Of a DNA stretch of 54,040 nucleotides, positions 15,940 through 26,505 are shown in pieces. The stretch's first letter is position 1, and the number at the start of each line of letters is the position of its first letter. The notes beneath the pieces were generated by a model. It saw nothing but the letters and a program-made list of their open reading frames with translations. It was not told the DNA's origin and did no database searches. Source of the stretch: Lysobacterales bacterium (GTDB lineage Bacteria > Pseudomonadota > Gammaproteobacteria > Xanthomonadales > Rhodanobacteraceae); the NCBI GenBank assembly GCA_021324945.1, contig JAJPID010000044.1:1-54040 (forward strand). The letters run 5' to 3'. Both the position numbers and the translations under genes were made by a program.

Positions 15940-18498
15940 TCAAAAAATATCGTACGCCGGCGATTGGTCCTGCTGATTCTGCGCCTGCGTGCGCAGCCGA
16001 TCGACGTCTTCCACCTTGAATATTTCGCTCATCGCATTCGGATCGCCCGCGCCGGCGAGCGAGCCGGTGACGCTGTCGATCGAGGCCGTCACGATGCCGG
16101 GCGGCATCGGCAGGGTGTTCTCCGGCTTGCCTTGCAGCGCGCCGCCCATAAAGGCCATCCAGATCGGCAGCGCGGTCTCGGCGCCGAACTCACCCTTGCC
16201 CAGCGAATCGTAGTTGTCGAAACCCACCCAGACCGTCGCCACTAGGTCACCGTTGAACCCGCAGAACCAGCCGTCTCGGTGGTCGTTGGTGGAACCCGTC
16301 TTGCCGGCAAGATCCGTGCGGCCGAGTTTCTTGGCGGCAAAGGCGGTTCCGTGGTCAATGACGCTCTTCATCAACGACGTGACCAGATAATCGTTGCGCG
16401 CATCGATCACGCGCGGCGCAAGATTCGGCGCATTGGACGCCGCACCGCCAGTGCTGGTTGCCGGTGTCGGCGCGGAAACTTGCAGTGCGCCGGGATCGGC
16501 CGCGGCTTCCGATGGCTGCACCGGCGCATTCGCCACCGCCTTGCCTTCATCGAGCAGACGTTCCGCGCAGGTGCGGCAGGCGCGCGGCGGGTTCGCGCGG
16601 TACACCACGTGCCCGTCGCGGTCGTCGATTTCGGAGACGTAATACGGGTTCACCAGAAAACCGCCATTGGCGAATACTGCATAGCCACGCGCCATGGCCA
16701 TCGGCGATACAGATGCGGTGCCCAGCGCCAGTGAAAGATTGGACGGCATCGCATCCGGCGGAAAACCGAAACGCGTGATGTATTCGCGCGCATAACGCAC
16801 GCCGATCGCTTCCAGCAAACGGATCGAAACCAGATTCACCGATTGCGCCAGCGCTTCACGCAAGCGCATCGGCCCGCGGAACTTGCCATCGTCGTTGCTC
16901 GGCGTCCACAGCCCGCCCGGCACTGACGGATCGGGCAGCGCGATCGGCGCGTCGTTGATGATCGAGGCCGGCGTGAAGCCGCGATCAAACGCCGCGGAAT
17001 AAATGAAAGGCTTGAAACTGGAACCGGGCTGGCGTGCGGTCTGCACCGCGCGGTTGAACTTGCTGAGTTCGAAACTGAAACCGCCGACCAGCGCCTTCAG
17101 CGCGCCGTCTTCGGGATCGAGCACGACCATCGCCGATTGCGCGGCAGGCACCTGCGAAAGCTGCCATTGCGGATCGGTGGTTTTTGTGACGACGTCGGCT
17201 CCCACGTTCGACGCCGCGGTTTTGCCATTGGCGGCGTCGTCTTTCGCGGACGCTTGCAACTGCGTCACGCGCACGATGTCGCCGCGCTGCAGGATCGCCG
17301 CCACGCCCTTGCCGCCGGTCTTCGCCTTACGTGCGTAACCTTGCGCCCAGGCGACCGCCTTGTCGTCCAATGTGATCGACTGGTTGTTGCCGAGATATAC
17401 CGTTGCACCAGCGCGGTCGACCGCCGTGACCACGCCCGGCGCGAGGCCGGACAAGGCGTGGTAATCGGCGAGTGTGCGATCGAAATCGGCATTCGTCGCC
17501 TGAGGCGGCAGATCGACGTGTGCTTCGGGCCCGCGATAACCGTGACGGTGATCGTATTCCTCGAGCTTGGTGTGCAGCGCGTCGTTGGCGAGTTCCTGAA
17601 GGTGGCTGTCGAGCGTGGTGCGCACCACATAACCGTCGGTGAGCGCACGGCCTCCGAGACGCTCGATCGCCTGCCGGCGCACCATCTCGGCGAGATACGG
17701 CGCATCCACTTCCACCGGCGGCTCGTGCGGCGCGGCATCGTCCGGCGCATTGATCGCGGCCTGATATTGCCCTTGCGTGATGAAGTTGTTGTCGCGCATC
17801 CGCGCCAGCACGTAATTACGGCGCGCGATCGCGTGCTGCATGTTGTAGAGCGGATTACCGGTGGTCGGCGCCTGCGGCAGACCAGCCAGCATCGCGCACT
17901 CGGGCAGCGTCAATTGATCAAGCTTCTTGCCGTAATAGAACTCCGCCGCAGCGGCCACGCCGTAGGCGCGGTGGCCTAGGAAGATCTTGTTGAGATAGAG
18001 CTGGAGGATTTCATCCTTGGAGAGTTCGCTCTCAATGCGGAACGCCGTGAACATCTCGATCAGCTTGCGCGTGTAGCTCTTCTCGGGGCTCAGGAAGAAA
18101 TTGCGCGCGACCTGCTGCGTGATGGTGGAGCCGCCCTGCGCCTTTTCGCCGCCGGTGATCAGCACGTGCCATGCCGCGCGTGCCGTGCCTTCCCAGTCCA
18201 CACCGGGATGGTGATAGAAATCGGCGTCTTCTGCGGCGAGGAAGGCATTCTTCAATTGTTCGGGCACCTGATCGATACGCACCGGAATGCGGCGCGTCTC
18301 ACCAAACAGGGCGATCAATTTTCCGTCAGCGGACTGGACGCGCAGCGGCACCTGCAACTGCACGTCCTTCAGCGAAGCCACGGAGGGAATGCGCGGCGAG
18401 ATCAGCCAGTAGGTGAACCCGACCGCGAGCACGCCGGCGAGGAACAGGCACAACATCAGCATCGCCGCGACGCGCAGCAGGCGCAAAAGGATTCGCAT
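15940..18498 (-). CDS. mrcA: Penicillin-binding protein 1A (bifunctional peptidoglycan synthase)
   Basis: An 852-residue class A PBP anchored by one membrane segment at about residues 10-33. The GT51 glycosyltransferase domain has AAEDADFYHHPGVD with the catalytic Glu, GGSTITQQVARNFFL and KIFLGHRAYGVAAAAEFYYGK. An OB-like insert follows. The transpeptidase domain has the SxxK serine in PGSSFKPFIYSAAF, an SVN motif and the KTG motif in LAGKTGSTNDHRDGWFCGFNGD. It is divergent from pilM across 470 bases, an arrangement conserved from Pseudomonas to Xanthomonas. An Ala/Pro/Ser-rich linker interrupts the C-terminal domain near the end. Confidence 0.95.
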   Translation of the reverse strand: MRILLRLLRVAAMLMLCLFLAGVLAVGFTYWLISPRIPSVASLKDVQLQVPLRVQSADGKLIALFGETRRIPVRIDQVPEQLKNAFLAAEDADFYHHPGVDWEGTARAAWHVLITGGEKAQGGSTITQQVARNFFLSPEKSYTRKLIEMFTAFRIESELSKDEILQLYLNKIFLGHRAYGVAAAAEFYYGKKLDQLTLPECAMLAGLPQAPTTGNPLYNMQHAIARRNYVLARMRDNNFITQGQYQAAINAPDDAAPHEPPVEVDAPYLAEMVRRQAIERLGGRALTDGYVVRTTLDSHLQELANDALHTKLEEYDHRHGYRGPEAHVDLPPQATNADFDRTLADYHALSGLAPGVVTAVDRAGATVYLGNNQSITLDDKAVAWAQGYARKAKTGGKGVAAILQRGDIVRVTQLQASAKDDAANGKTAASNVGADVVTKTTDPQWQLSQVPAAQSAMVVLDPEDGALKALVGGFSFELSKFNRAVQTARQPGSSFKPFIYSAAFDRGFTPASIINDAPIALPDPSVPGGLWTPSNDDGKFRGPMRLREALAQSVNLVSIRLLEAIGVRYAREYITRFGFPPDAMPSNLSLALGTASVSPMAMARGYAVFANGGFLVNPYYVSEIDDRDGHVVYRANPPRACRTCAERLLDEGKAVANAPVQPSEAAADPGALQVSAPTPATSTGGAASNAPNLAPRVIDARNDYLVTSLMKSVIDHGTAFAAKKLGRTDLAGKTGSTNDHRDGWFCGFNGDLVATVWVGFDNYDSLGKGEFGAETALPIWMAFMGGALQGKPENTLPMPPGIVTASIDSVTGSLAGAGDPNAMSEIFKVEDVDRLRTQAQNQQDQSPAYDIF

Positions 18499-18531
18499 TC
18501 AAGAGCCTCGGGCTGTGGCTTTTGCTCTATT

Positions 18532-18582
18532 GCCCCCTTTGGTGACGGGGGCGATCAAAATCCTGCGCGCAGGATTTTGATC
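18532..18582. repeat. Double-hairpin intergenic element (copy 2) with perfect 30-bp palindrome
   Basis: The first hairpin (18532-18552) pairs GCCCCC with GGGGGC. The second (18553-18582) is a perfect palindrome with 15-base arms GATCAAAATCCTGCG. It shares GGGGGCGATCAAA and the overall layout with the element at 6716-6757. It lies 34 bases upstream of the mrcA start, so it would be in the mrcA leader or promoter. Apart from this element and the pilM promoter, the gap 18499-18968 shows no gene. Confidence 0.75.
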
Positions 18583-18889
18583 AAAGGTTATGGAAGTACT
18601 CTGGCGCAAGGCGGGGCGAAAGCCGGTATACAACCGAGATGGCTAGTTGTGATGACAATCAAATACGCAGAAGGAGCAACACGAGTATAGATGCACGCCG
18701 CAAATGCGGCGAGGGAATGTATCTCCATTCCGGGACCTTGGTTGGCAGACATCCTGCAAACCTCGGCGAGCAAAATGGGATGCGCCCCGCAGATTTCAGA
18801 TTTCGTCTTGGGCTGGATTCGGGGGCGGAGCGCAGATGATGGATGAAAAGCCCAAAGGATCAACGGTTTACAAGGAATGCGCAGACCCG

Positions 18890-20026
<1,137 letters not shown>

Positions 20027-20027
<1 letters not shown>

Positions 20028-20761
20028 TGGCCAGAATCAACCTTCTCCCCTGGCGTGCGGAGCGACGCGAACAGCGCAAGCGTGAGTTCTTCATGCAGCT
20101 CGGCATCGCGGCCGCGGCCGCCGTCGCGGTGGTGATCCTCTGCGTGCTGTTCATGGATGCGCGCATCGCTTCCCAGAACAGCGACAATGACTATCTCACC
20201 GGCGAGATCAAGCAGCTGGACGCCAAGATCGCCGAGATCAAGGATCTGCAGAAGACCAAATCGCAACTGCTGGCGCGCAAGCAGATCATCGAGCAGTTGC
20301 AAGAAAACCGCGCGCAGATGGTGCACCTCTTCGACGAACTGGTGAAGACCATTCCCGACGGCGCGCGCCTCACTGCGCTGAAGCAGAACGGCGATATCCT
20401 GACGCTGGACGGCGTGGCGCAATCCAACGCTACGGTCGCCGAATACATGCGCAACATCGAAGCTTCGCCCTGGCTCGGAGCGGCCGATCTGGTGAAGACC
20501 GAGAACAAGCACGGCGACAGCCGCACACCCTACGAATTCGAGCTAGTGGTGCATCTGGGCAAGCCCAAGGACGGCGAAAACGGTGCGCCGGGTTCGGCAT
20601 CCAGCAGCACCGTGGCTGCGGCACCTGCATCCGCCGCGAGCGTGACAGCCAGTCCGGCCGCAGCCGGCAGTGCGGCCAAGGCGCCTGCCTCCGCTGCCAG
20701 TAGTGCGCAGAAAACCGCCTCGGTGCCGGCCGCGTCGGCGAGCAAAGGGGGCGCGCAATGA
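20027..20761 (+). CDS. pilN: Type IV pilus assembly protein PilN
   Basis: A 244-residue bitopic membrane protein. The cytoplasmic N-terminus MARINLLPWRAERRE holds the INLLPWR motif that docks in PilM; a membrane segment follows at about residues 23-43. The periplasmic part is a coiled coil (around DYLTGEIKQLDAKIAEIKDLQ) followed by a ferredoxin-like domain. The C-terminal 60 residues are a long Ala/Ser-rich tail, longer than usual and probably disordered. It is coupled to pilM by TGATG and to pilO by a four-base overlap. Confidence 0.94.
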
Positions 20762-21441
20762 AACTGCTTGATGATCTGCGCAACCTCGACCGCAACAACA
20801 TCGGCGGCTGGCCGAAATCGGTCAAGACCTTCTTCACGGTGCTGGTGATCGTGGTAATCCTGCTGGCGGGCTGGTACTTCTTCATTAGCGACAAGCAGGA
20901 TGAACTCGCTCAGGCGCAGCAGAAAGAAGAGCAACTCAAACAGGAGTTCTCGAGCAAGCAGGCGCAGGTGGTCAACCTACAGGCGCTCAAGGTGCAGCTT
21001 GCCGAAATGAATGACCTGCTGCGGCAGATGCTGCGCCAATTGCCCAGCAAGACCGAAATGCCGGCGCTGCTGGTGGACATCTCGCAAACGGCATTGTCGG
21101 CGGGCCTCGAAACCGAGCTGTTCCAGCCCGGTCCGGAAAGCCCCAAGGAGTTCTACGCCGAACAACCGATCGCGATCCGTATGCAGGGCACCTATCACCA
21201 GTTCGGCACCTTCATCAGCGGCGTGGCTTCGCTGCCGCGCGTGGTGATCCTGACGATGCACAATGTCTCGCTGCATCCGCAGCAGGCGACGGGACCGGCC
21301 AACGCGCCGCCGCCCGGCGGACAACTGGTGATGGAGGGTACGGTCAAGACCTATCGGTACCTCGGCGATGAGGAAACCGCCGCGGCCACTACCGGCAAGC
21401 CTACGCAGCCGGCCGCGGCATCCACTGCGGGAGGGCAATGA
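20758..21441 (+). CDS. pilO: Type IV pilus assembly protein PilO
   Basis: A 227-residue bitopic inner-membrane protein that forms heterodimers with PilN in the alignment complex. A membrane segment lies at about residues 22-43 (VKTFFTVLVIVVILLAGWYFF), followed by a coiled coil and a ferredoxin-like domain with LPSKTEMPALLVDISQTALSAGL, a well-conserved PilO stretch. It overlaps pilN and pilP by four bases each. The C-terminus is Ala/Thr-rich. Confidence 0.95.
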   Translation: MKLLDDLRNLDRNNIGGWPKSVKTFFTVLVIVVILLAGWYFFISDKQDELAQAQQKEEQLKQEFSSKQAQVVNLQALKVQLAEMNDLLRQMLRQLPSKTEMPALLVDISQTALSAGLETELFQPGPESPKEFYAEQPIAIRMQGTYHQFGTFISGVASLPRVVILTMHNVSLHPQQATGPANAPPPGGQLVMEGTVKTYRYLGDEETAAATTGKPTQPAAASTAGGQ

Positions 21442-21971
21442 GCATGCGCCACATACTCGCCCGCTTCGGCCTCGCCGGCATGCTCGTCGCTATGCTGTTG
21501 GGCCTCGCCGCGTGTAGCGGACAGGACGACCTGCACCAATGGGTCGCGCAGGAGAAGGCCAAGAAAGGCGCGCCGCTGCCGCCGCTGCCGGTGGTCAAGA
21601 CCTTCGAGAGCTTCGTCTATCAGGATCAGGACAAACGCGATCCGTTCAGTCCGGGTCCCACTGAAGCCGCCAGTTCGCTCAACGGGCCCGGTCCACATCC
21701 GGATCAGAACCGCGTGCGCGAGCCGTTGGAGTCCTACCCGCTCGACAGCCTGAAGATGGTCGGCACCATCGGCGGCAAGGGCGGCATGGAGGCGCTGATC
21801 AAGGATCCGCAAGGCGTGATCCATCCGGTCCGCGTCGGCAATTATCTCGGCCAGAACTACGGCCATGTCACCAATATCGCGGAAGACCACGTCGATCTTG
21901 TCGAGCTGGTGCCCAACGGCAGCGGCGGCTGGATGGAGCGTGACGCGAGCATTGCGCTGGGCGACAAATGA
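21438..21971 (+). CDS. pilP: Type IV pilus lipoprotein PilP
   Basis: A 177-residue inner-membrane lipoprotein linking PilN/PilO to the secretin PilQ. The signal ends in LLGLAAC, with the lipidated Cys at about residue 29. The HR domain contains VGTIGGKGGMEALIKDPQGVIHPVRVGNYLGQNYGHV, the conserved PilP core. Start is either the ATG overlapping pilO or the next ATG two codons on. The stop overlaps the pilQ start. Confidence 0.95.
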   Translation: MSMRHILARFGLAGMLVAMLLGLAACSGQDDLHQWVAQEKAKKGAPLPPLPVVKTFESFVYQDQDKRDPFSPGPTEAASSLNGPGPHPDQNRVREPLESYPLDSLKMVGTIGGKGGMEALIKDPQGVIHPVRVGNYLGQNYGHVTNIAEDHVDLVELVPNGSGGWMERDASIALGDK

Positions 21972-24382
21972 AGTTCATTGGGGATGACGTCATGATCACG
22001 AAACCCGCTCATCAAACCGGCCGCACCGAAGCGAGCCTCCTCCGGCCGCGCGGCGGGTCCGCGAGGGCGCTCGCAGCGATCGTCGCCGTGCTCGGTTTGC
22101 TGGCATGCGCGCCCGCATTTGCCGCGAACACGCTGCAGGACGTCACCTCCACGCCGCTGGCGGGCGGAAAGGTGCAACTGACCCTGAAATTCGCGCAGCC
22201 GGTCGCCGCACCGCGTGCGTTCAGCACCGATACGCCGCCGCGCATCGCGCTGGATTTCGCCGACACGCACAACGGCCTCAGCCAGCGCAGCGTCGCCGTC
22301 AACAGCGGTTCGGCTTCCGCGGTGAGCGCGGTCGAAGCCAACGGCCGCACGCGCGTGGTGGTCGATCTGACGCAACCTTCCGCTTACGTCACGCGTGTCG
22401 AGGGCGACGACGTGATCGTCACCGTCGGCAACGGCATGAACATGGCCGACGCGCCCGCGGCAGACACCTCCCCCCAAACCACGACCACCAGCGTGCCGCT
22501 GGCGCCTGTGCCGGCCGCACCGCCTTCGCAGATGGCGCTGGCCACCGCGTCCACCGACCCTTCCAAGGCGATCCCGATGTCATCGGGCAACGTGATCGAA
22601 ACCGTCGATTTCCGCCGCGGCGATCATGGCGCCGGCAAGCTGGTGATCGGCTTCAATGCGCCCGGCGCGGCCACCAGCATGCATCCTGAAGGCGATCATG
22701 TGGTGATCAACGTGCTGGGTGCTCGCCTGGCGGCTTCGCAAGCACGGCGATTGGATGTGACCGATTACGCCACGCCCGTGAAAAGTGTTACCACGCATGC
22801 CATGCCCGGCGGTGCCGAAATCGACGTGGTCACCGATGGCCTGACCGTACCGGCAGGTTATCAAAGCGGCAACCAATACGTGGTCGAGTTCGCGCCGCCT
22901 AAGCAGAACGCTGCCAATTTGATCGGCGCGCCCAAACCGGTGGTGTACAAGGGTGGCCGCGTCACCTTCAACTTCCAGGACATTCCGGTGCGTTCGGTGC
23001 TGCAATTGCTGGCCGACGTGTCGGGCACGAATATCGTTGCGTCCGATAGCGTGCAGGGCAACGTCACGCTGCGGCTGGTCAACGTGCCGTGGGATCAGGC
23101 GCTGGATGTGATCCTGCGCGCTAAGAACCTGGACAAGCGCCAGGACGGTAACGTGATCTGGGTGGCGCCGCAGCAGGAGCTCGCCACCTATGAGGAAAAC
23201 ATCGCCAATGCTCGGCTGAAGGCGCTGGACAACGCCGCGCTAGTGTCGGATTACATCCCAATTTCTTACGGCAGCGCTTGCGACATCAGCAAGCTGTTGA
23301 CAACCAACACCCAGACCAATACTACAGGCGGTGCCACCGGCGGTCAGCAGCAGCGCGGATTCCTGTCTTCGCGCGGCAGCGTGACATGCGACGAACGCAC
23401 CAATACGTTGTTGCTCAACGACACCGCCGAAAAGGTGCAGGAAATCCGACAACTGATCTCAATGCTGGACAAGCCCGTGCAGCAGGTGTTGATCGAGGCG
23501 CGAATCGTGATCGCCACCGACAATTTCGCGCGCGAATTGGGTGCGAAAGTCGGCTTGGATTCCTGGGGCAAGAGCGGGCGTCAGAATGTCTACACGGCAC
23601 CTTCGATCAGCGATCTTACGAGTTTGAACAACAGCGTCCAGGCGCGTAACACGGCCATCGCCCAGAATGAGTTCAACACCACGCCTGTTTCGGAAGGCGG
23701 CGGGTTGTTGCCCGGAGCTACGCCCACTGCACCCACTCTGCCGCCGAACATTACCTACCCGAGCGGACTGAATTTCAATATCCCGTCAAGCGTAACGGGA
23801 GCCGGGCAATTGGCGATGGGTATCATCTCCGGTCATTACATGTTGGATCTGGAACTTTCGGCGGCGCAGACCGAAGGCCGCAGCGAAACCATCTCCTCGC
23901 CCAAGGTGATTACTGCGAACAATCAGGAGGCGCTGATCCAACAAGGCCAGGAAATCGGCTACGTGACTTTCCAGAACTCGGGTGGCGGCGCGGGCGCGGG
24001 CACGGCCACGGTGCAGTTCAAAGATGCGGTATTGGAATTGCGCGTCACTCCGACCATCACCGCGGACGATCGCGTGTTCATGAAGCTCAAGGTGACCAAG
24101 GATGCGATCAACTCCTTCGTGGCCAATCCCGGCGGTGGCCTGATCCCGCAGTTGGACAAGCGCGAGGTCGACACCAACGTATTGGTGGATGATGGCCAGA
24201 CGGTGGTGCTGGGCGGAGTCTACGAATTCACCAAGAGCATCGACACCGTGAAGGTGCCGTTTCTCGGAGATGTACCCGTGTTGGGTGCCCTGTTCCGTCA
24301 CACCAACAACCAGAACAACAAGGCGCAACTGCTGATCTTCATCACTCCGCGCATCCTCAATCAGGAAAAGATGGTCGAATAA
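21968..24382 (+). CDS. pilQ: Type IV pilus secretin PilQ
   Basis: An 804-residue outer-membrane secretin through which the pilus passes. An N-terminal signal sequence ends near ACAPAFA. Two AMIN domains follow, including NTLQDVTSTPLAGGKVQLTL and the part from about residue 210. The STN/N0 domain contains VTFNFQDIPVRSVLQLLADVSGTNIV. An N1 domain comes next, then the secretin core (VLIEARIVIATDNFARELGAKVGL to VPFLGDVPVLGALFRHTNNQNNKAQLLIFITPRIL). The start may be at 21968 (ATGA overlap with pilP) or eight codons later. A strong terminator ends the operon. Confidence 0.96.
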   Translation: MKFIGDDVMITKPAHQTGRTEASLLRPRGGSARALAAIVAVLGLLACAPAFAANTLQDVTSTPLAGGKVQLTLKFAQPVAAPRAFSTDTPPRIALDFADTHNGLSQRSVAVNSGSASAVSAVEANGRTRVVVDLTQPSAYVTRVEGDDVIVTVGNGMNMADAPAADTSPQTTTTSVPLAPVPAAPPSQMALATASTDPSKAIPMSSGNVIETVDFRRGDHGAGKLVIGFNAPGAATSMHPEGDHVVINVLGARLAASQARRLDVTDYATPVKSVTTHAMPGGAEIDVVTDGLTVPAGYQSGNQYVVEFAPPKQNAANLIGAPKPVVYKGGRVTFNFQDIPVRSVLQLLADVSGTNIVASDSVQGNVTLRLVNVPWDQALDVILRAKNLDKRQDGNVIWVAPQQELATYEENIANARLKALDNAALVSDYIPISYGSACDISKLLTTNTQTNTTGGATGGQQQRGFLSSRGSVTCDERTNTLLLNDTAEKVQEIRQLISMLDKPVQQVLIEARIVIATDNFARELGAKVGLDSWGKSGRQNVYTAPSISDLTSLNNSVQARNTAIAQNEFNTTPVSEGGGLLPGATPTAPTLPPNITYPSGLNFNIPSSVTGAGQLAMGIISGHYMLDLELSAAQTEGRSETISSPKVITANNQEALIQQGQEIGYVTFQNSGGGAGAGTATVQFKDAVLELRVTPTITADDRVFMKLKVTKDAINSFVANPGGGLIPQLDKREVDTNVLVDDGQTVVLGGVYEFTKSIDTVKVPFLGDVPVLGALFRHTNNQNNKAQLLIFITPRILNQEKMVE

Positions 24383-24405
24383 CGCGCGCGGCTGATCTAT
24401 CAGAC

Positions 24406-24435
24406 AAACGGCGCGGCTCTCCGCGCCGTTTTTTT
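24406..24435 (+). terminator. Intrinsic terminator of the pil operon
   Basis: A perfect stem ACGGCGCGG/CCGCGCCGT with a CTCT loop and a run of seven T, 23 bases after the pilQ stop. Confidence 0.95.
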
Positions 24436-24495
24436 GTCGGAGGTTGCCGCAAGCGCGCTGCTTTCGTGCCTCATGGCAGGGCCTGCTCCTGCGAA

Positions 24496-24523
24496 ACCAC
24501 AAACTTTCCAGTCCGTTTGTGGT
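24496..24523. promoter_or_regulatory. Inverted repeat upstream of the MoxR gene (possible operator)
   Basis: A perfect 9-bp inverted repeat ACCACAAAC/GTTTGTGGT with a 10-base centre, ending 12 bases before the MoxR ATG. It could be a repressor site or a leader hairpin that hides the start codon region. No Shine-Dalgarno is visible between it and the ATG. Confidence 0.45.
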
Positions 24524-24535
24524 CAACTAGGGCGC

Positions 24536-25573
24536 ATGAATACCGAGCCCGTTTCCGTTGCGGCCGCGTCTGCGTCTCCAATGCCACCCGAGACCGTCGC
24601 CCAGTCCGTCCTGCAGCAGCGCTTCGCCACGTTGCGAGAGGCCCTCAACTCGGAAGTGATCGGCCAAACGGCGCTCACCGAGCGGCTGCTGATCGCGCTG
24701 CTGGCGGACGGCCACCTTCTGGTGGAAGGTGCGCCAGGCCTGGCCAAGACCACCGCGGTCAAGGCGTTGGCATCTCGCATCGAGGCGGATTTCCACCGCA
24801 TCCAGTTCACTCCGGACCTGCTGCCTGCCGACCTCACCGGCACCGACGTGCTGCGTCCGCAAACCGGTCTGTTCGAATTCGAACGCGGTCCACTGTTCCA
24901 CAATCTCGTGTTGGCCGACGAGATCAACCGCGCGCCGGCCAAGGTGCAATCGGCATTACTGGAAGCCATGGCCGAACGTCAGGTCAGCATCGGGCGCCGC
25001 TCGTGGCCGCTGCCGAAATTATTCATGGTGATGGCGACGCAGAATCCGATCGAGCAGGAAGGCACATTCCCGCTGCCGGAAGCGCAGCTCGACCGTTTTC
25101 TGCTGCATGTGCCGGTGCATTATCCGCAAGGCGATTCGGAACGTGCCATTCTGAAACTGGCACGCGAGCGCGCACGCGAAGAGCTGATCGAGCATGCGCC
25201 GCCGCAACGGCTACTGTTGCAAGCCGACGTTTTCGCGGCGCGCAAGCAGGTGCTGGGACTGCACCTGGCGGAAGGTCTGGAGGAGTACATCGTGCAATTG
25301 GTGTTGGCCACGCGCGATCCGCGTCCGTTCGATCTGAAACTCGGCGGAAAGATCGCCTGGGGCGCCAGCCCGCGTGCGACGATCGCGCTGGAACGCGCGT
25401 CGCGCGCGCGTGCGTGGCTGTGCGGCCGTGACTATGTGTTGCCCGAAGACGTGCAAACGCTCGCGCCCGATGTGTTGCGACATCGTGTGCTGCTGGGCTA
25501 CGAGGCCGAAGCCGAGGGCTTACGCGTGGATGCTGTGGTCGCGCGATTGCTGGATCGCGTGCCGTTGCCCTGA
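24536..25573 (+). CDS. MoxR-family AAA+ ATPase
   Basis: A 345-residue MoxR ATPase, a chaperone-like protein usually encoded with VWA-domain partners. Walker A is VEGAPGLAKTTAVKALA, Walker B is LVLADEINRAPAKVQSALLEAM, sensor 1 is MVMATQNPIEQEGTFPLPEAQLDRF, and the C-terminal lid has LGGKIAWGASPRATIALERASRA. The ATG at 24536 follows a 9-bp inverted repeat. It heads a tightly packed operon with DUF58, DUF4381, two VWA proteins and a BatD protein. Such operons are linked to envelope or oxidative stress tolerance in other bacteria; the exact substrate is unknown. Confidence 0.93.
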   Translation: MNTEPVSVAAASASPMPPETVAQSVLQQRFATLREALNSEVIGQTALTERLLIALLADGHLLVEGAPGLAKTTAVKALASRIEADFHRIQFTPDLLPADLTGTDVLRPQTGLFEFERGPLFHNLVLADEINRAPAKVQSALLEAMAERQVSIGRRSWPLPKLFMVMATQNPIEQEGTFPLPEAQLDRFLLHVPVHYPQGDSERAILKLARERAREELIEHAPPQRLLLQADVFAARKQVLGLHLAEGLEEYIVQLVLATRDPRPFDLKLGGKIAWGASPRATIALERASRARAWLCGRDYVLPEDVQTLAPDVLRHRVLLGYEAEAEGLRVDAVVARLLDRVPLP

Positions 25574-25584
25574 GACAAACCGCG

Positions 25585-26505
25585 ATGCAGGCGATAGCCG
25601 CGATCGAAGGCGTGACGGCGGTCGGGCTGTCCGAACTGATCGCACTGCGCCGGCAGGCCTTGCGCACCTACGCAAGCTCCGCCCGAATGCGCGTGCCTTT
25701 GGCCGGCGCGCACACTTCGCATCTGCGCGGACGGGGCATGGATTACGCGGAATCGCGCGCGTATCAACCGGGCGACGATGCGCGCGCCATCGATTGGCGG
25801 CGCACTGCGCGCAGCGGCCGCCCGCATACGAAGTTGTTTCGCGAGGAACGCGAGCGCAGCCTGCTGTTGCTGGTCGACACGCACGCATCGATGCGCTTCG
25901 GTACGCGCGCACGCTTCAAGTCGGTGCAGGCCGCACGCGCGGCGGCGCTGGTGGCGTGGAGCGCGGCGCGTGCAGGCGATCGCGTTGGGGCATTGGCCTT
26001 CGGTGCGTTGCGCGATGCGGTCACGCCGCACGGCGGTACGCGCGGCGTGCTCACCGTGCTCGGCGCGTTGGCTCGCTGGGATGCGCGCGCCGGCGAACAA
26101 ACCGAACCGCTCTCCGAAGCACTGGCGCGTGCGCGGCAGCTCGCACTGCCGGCGAGCCGGGTGCTGCTGTTGTCAGACGGAACGTGCACCGATGCGGATG
26201 CGCAGGCCGCATTGGCGCGTCTCGCCAAGCGCACGGAAACGCGCGTGCTGATCGTCGCCGACGCGCTGGAGCTGCACGTGCCACCGCCCGGAAGCTACGC
26301 GTTCGAAACTCCGCAAGGGCGCACACAGGTGGACTTGCTGGCGGCGGCCACGAGGCTGCGCTTCCGCGATGCGCTGTCGGTGGGGCAACGTGCGCTGATC
26401 GAAGCCTGTGATACCGCCGGTGTGCGTTGGCGCCGCATCGCAGGCGGCGACGATCCGCTGCCCGCAGTTTCCGCGCTGCTCGACCCACGCAAAGTGCTGC
26501 GATGA
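25585..26505 (+). CDS. DUF58 domain protein (MoxR/Bat operon)
   Basis: A 306-residue protein with the DUF58 core: HTSHLRGRGMDYAESRAYQPGDDARAIDWRRTARSG and HTKLFREERERSLLLLVD. The following region is VWA-like, with DTHAS in place of the full DxSxS metal site. There is no signal peptide, unlike the longer DUF58 proteins with two N-terminal membrane segments, so it is probably cytoplasmic. It begins 11 bases after the MoxR stop and overlaps the next gene by four bases. In related operons it partners with the MoxR ATPase; its biochemical role is not established. Confidence 0.9.
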   Translation: MQAIAAIEGVTAVGLSELIALRRQALRTYASSARMRVPLAGAHTSHLRGRGMDYAESRAYQPGDDARAIDWRRTARSGRPHTKLFREERERSLLLLVDTHASMRFGTRARFKSVQAARAAALVAWSAARAGDRVGALAFGALRDAVTPHGGTRGVLTVLGALARWDARAGEQTEPLSEALARARQLALPASRVLLLSDGTCTDADAQAALARLAKRTETRVLIVADALELHVPPPGSYAFETPQGRTQVDLLAAATRLRFRDALSVGQRALIEACDTAGVRWRRIAGGDDPLPAVSALLDPRKVLR

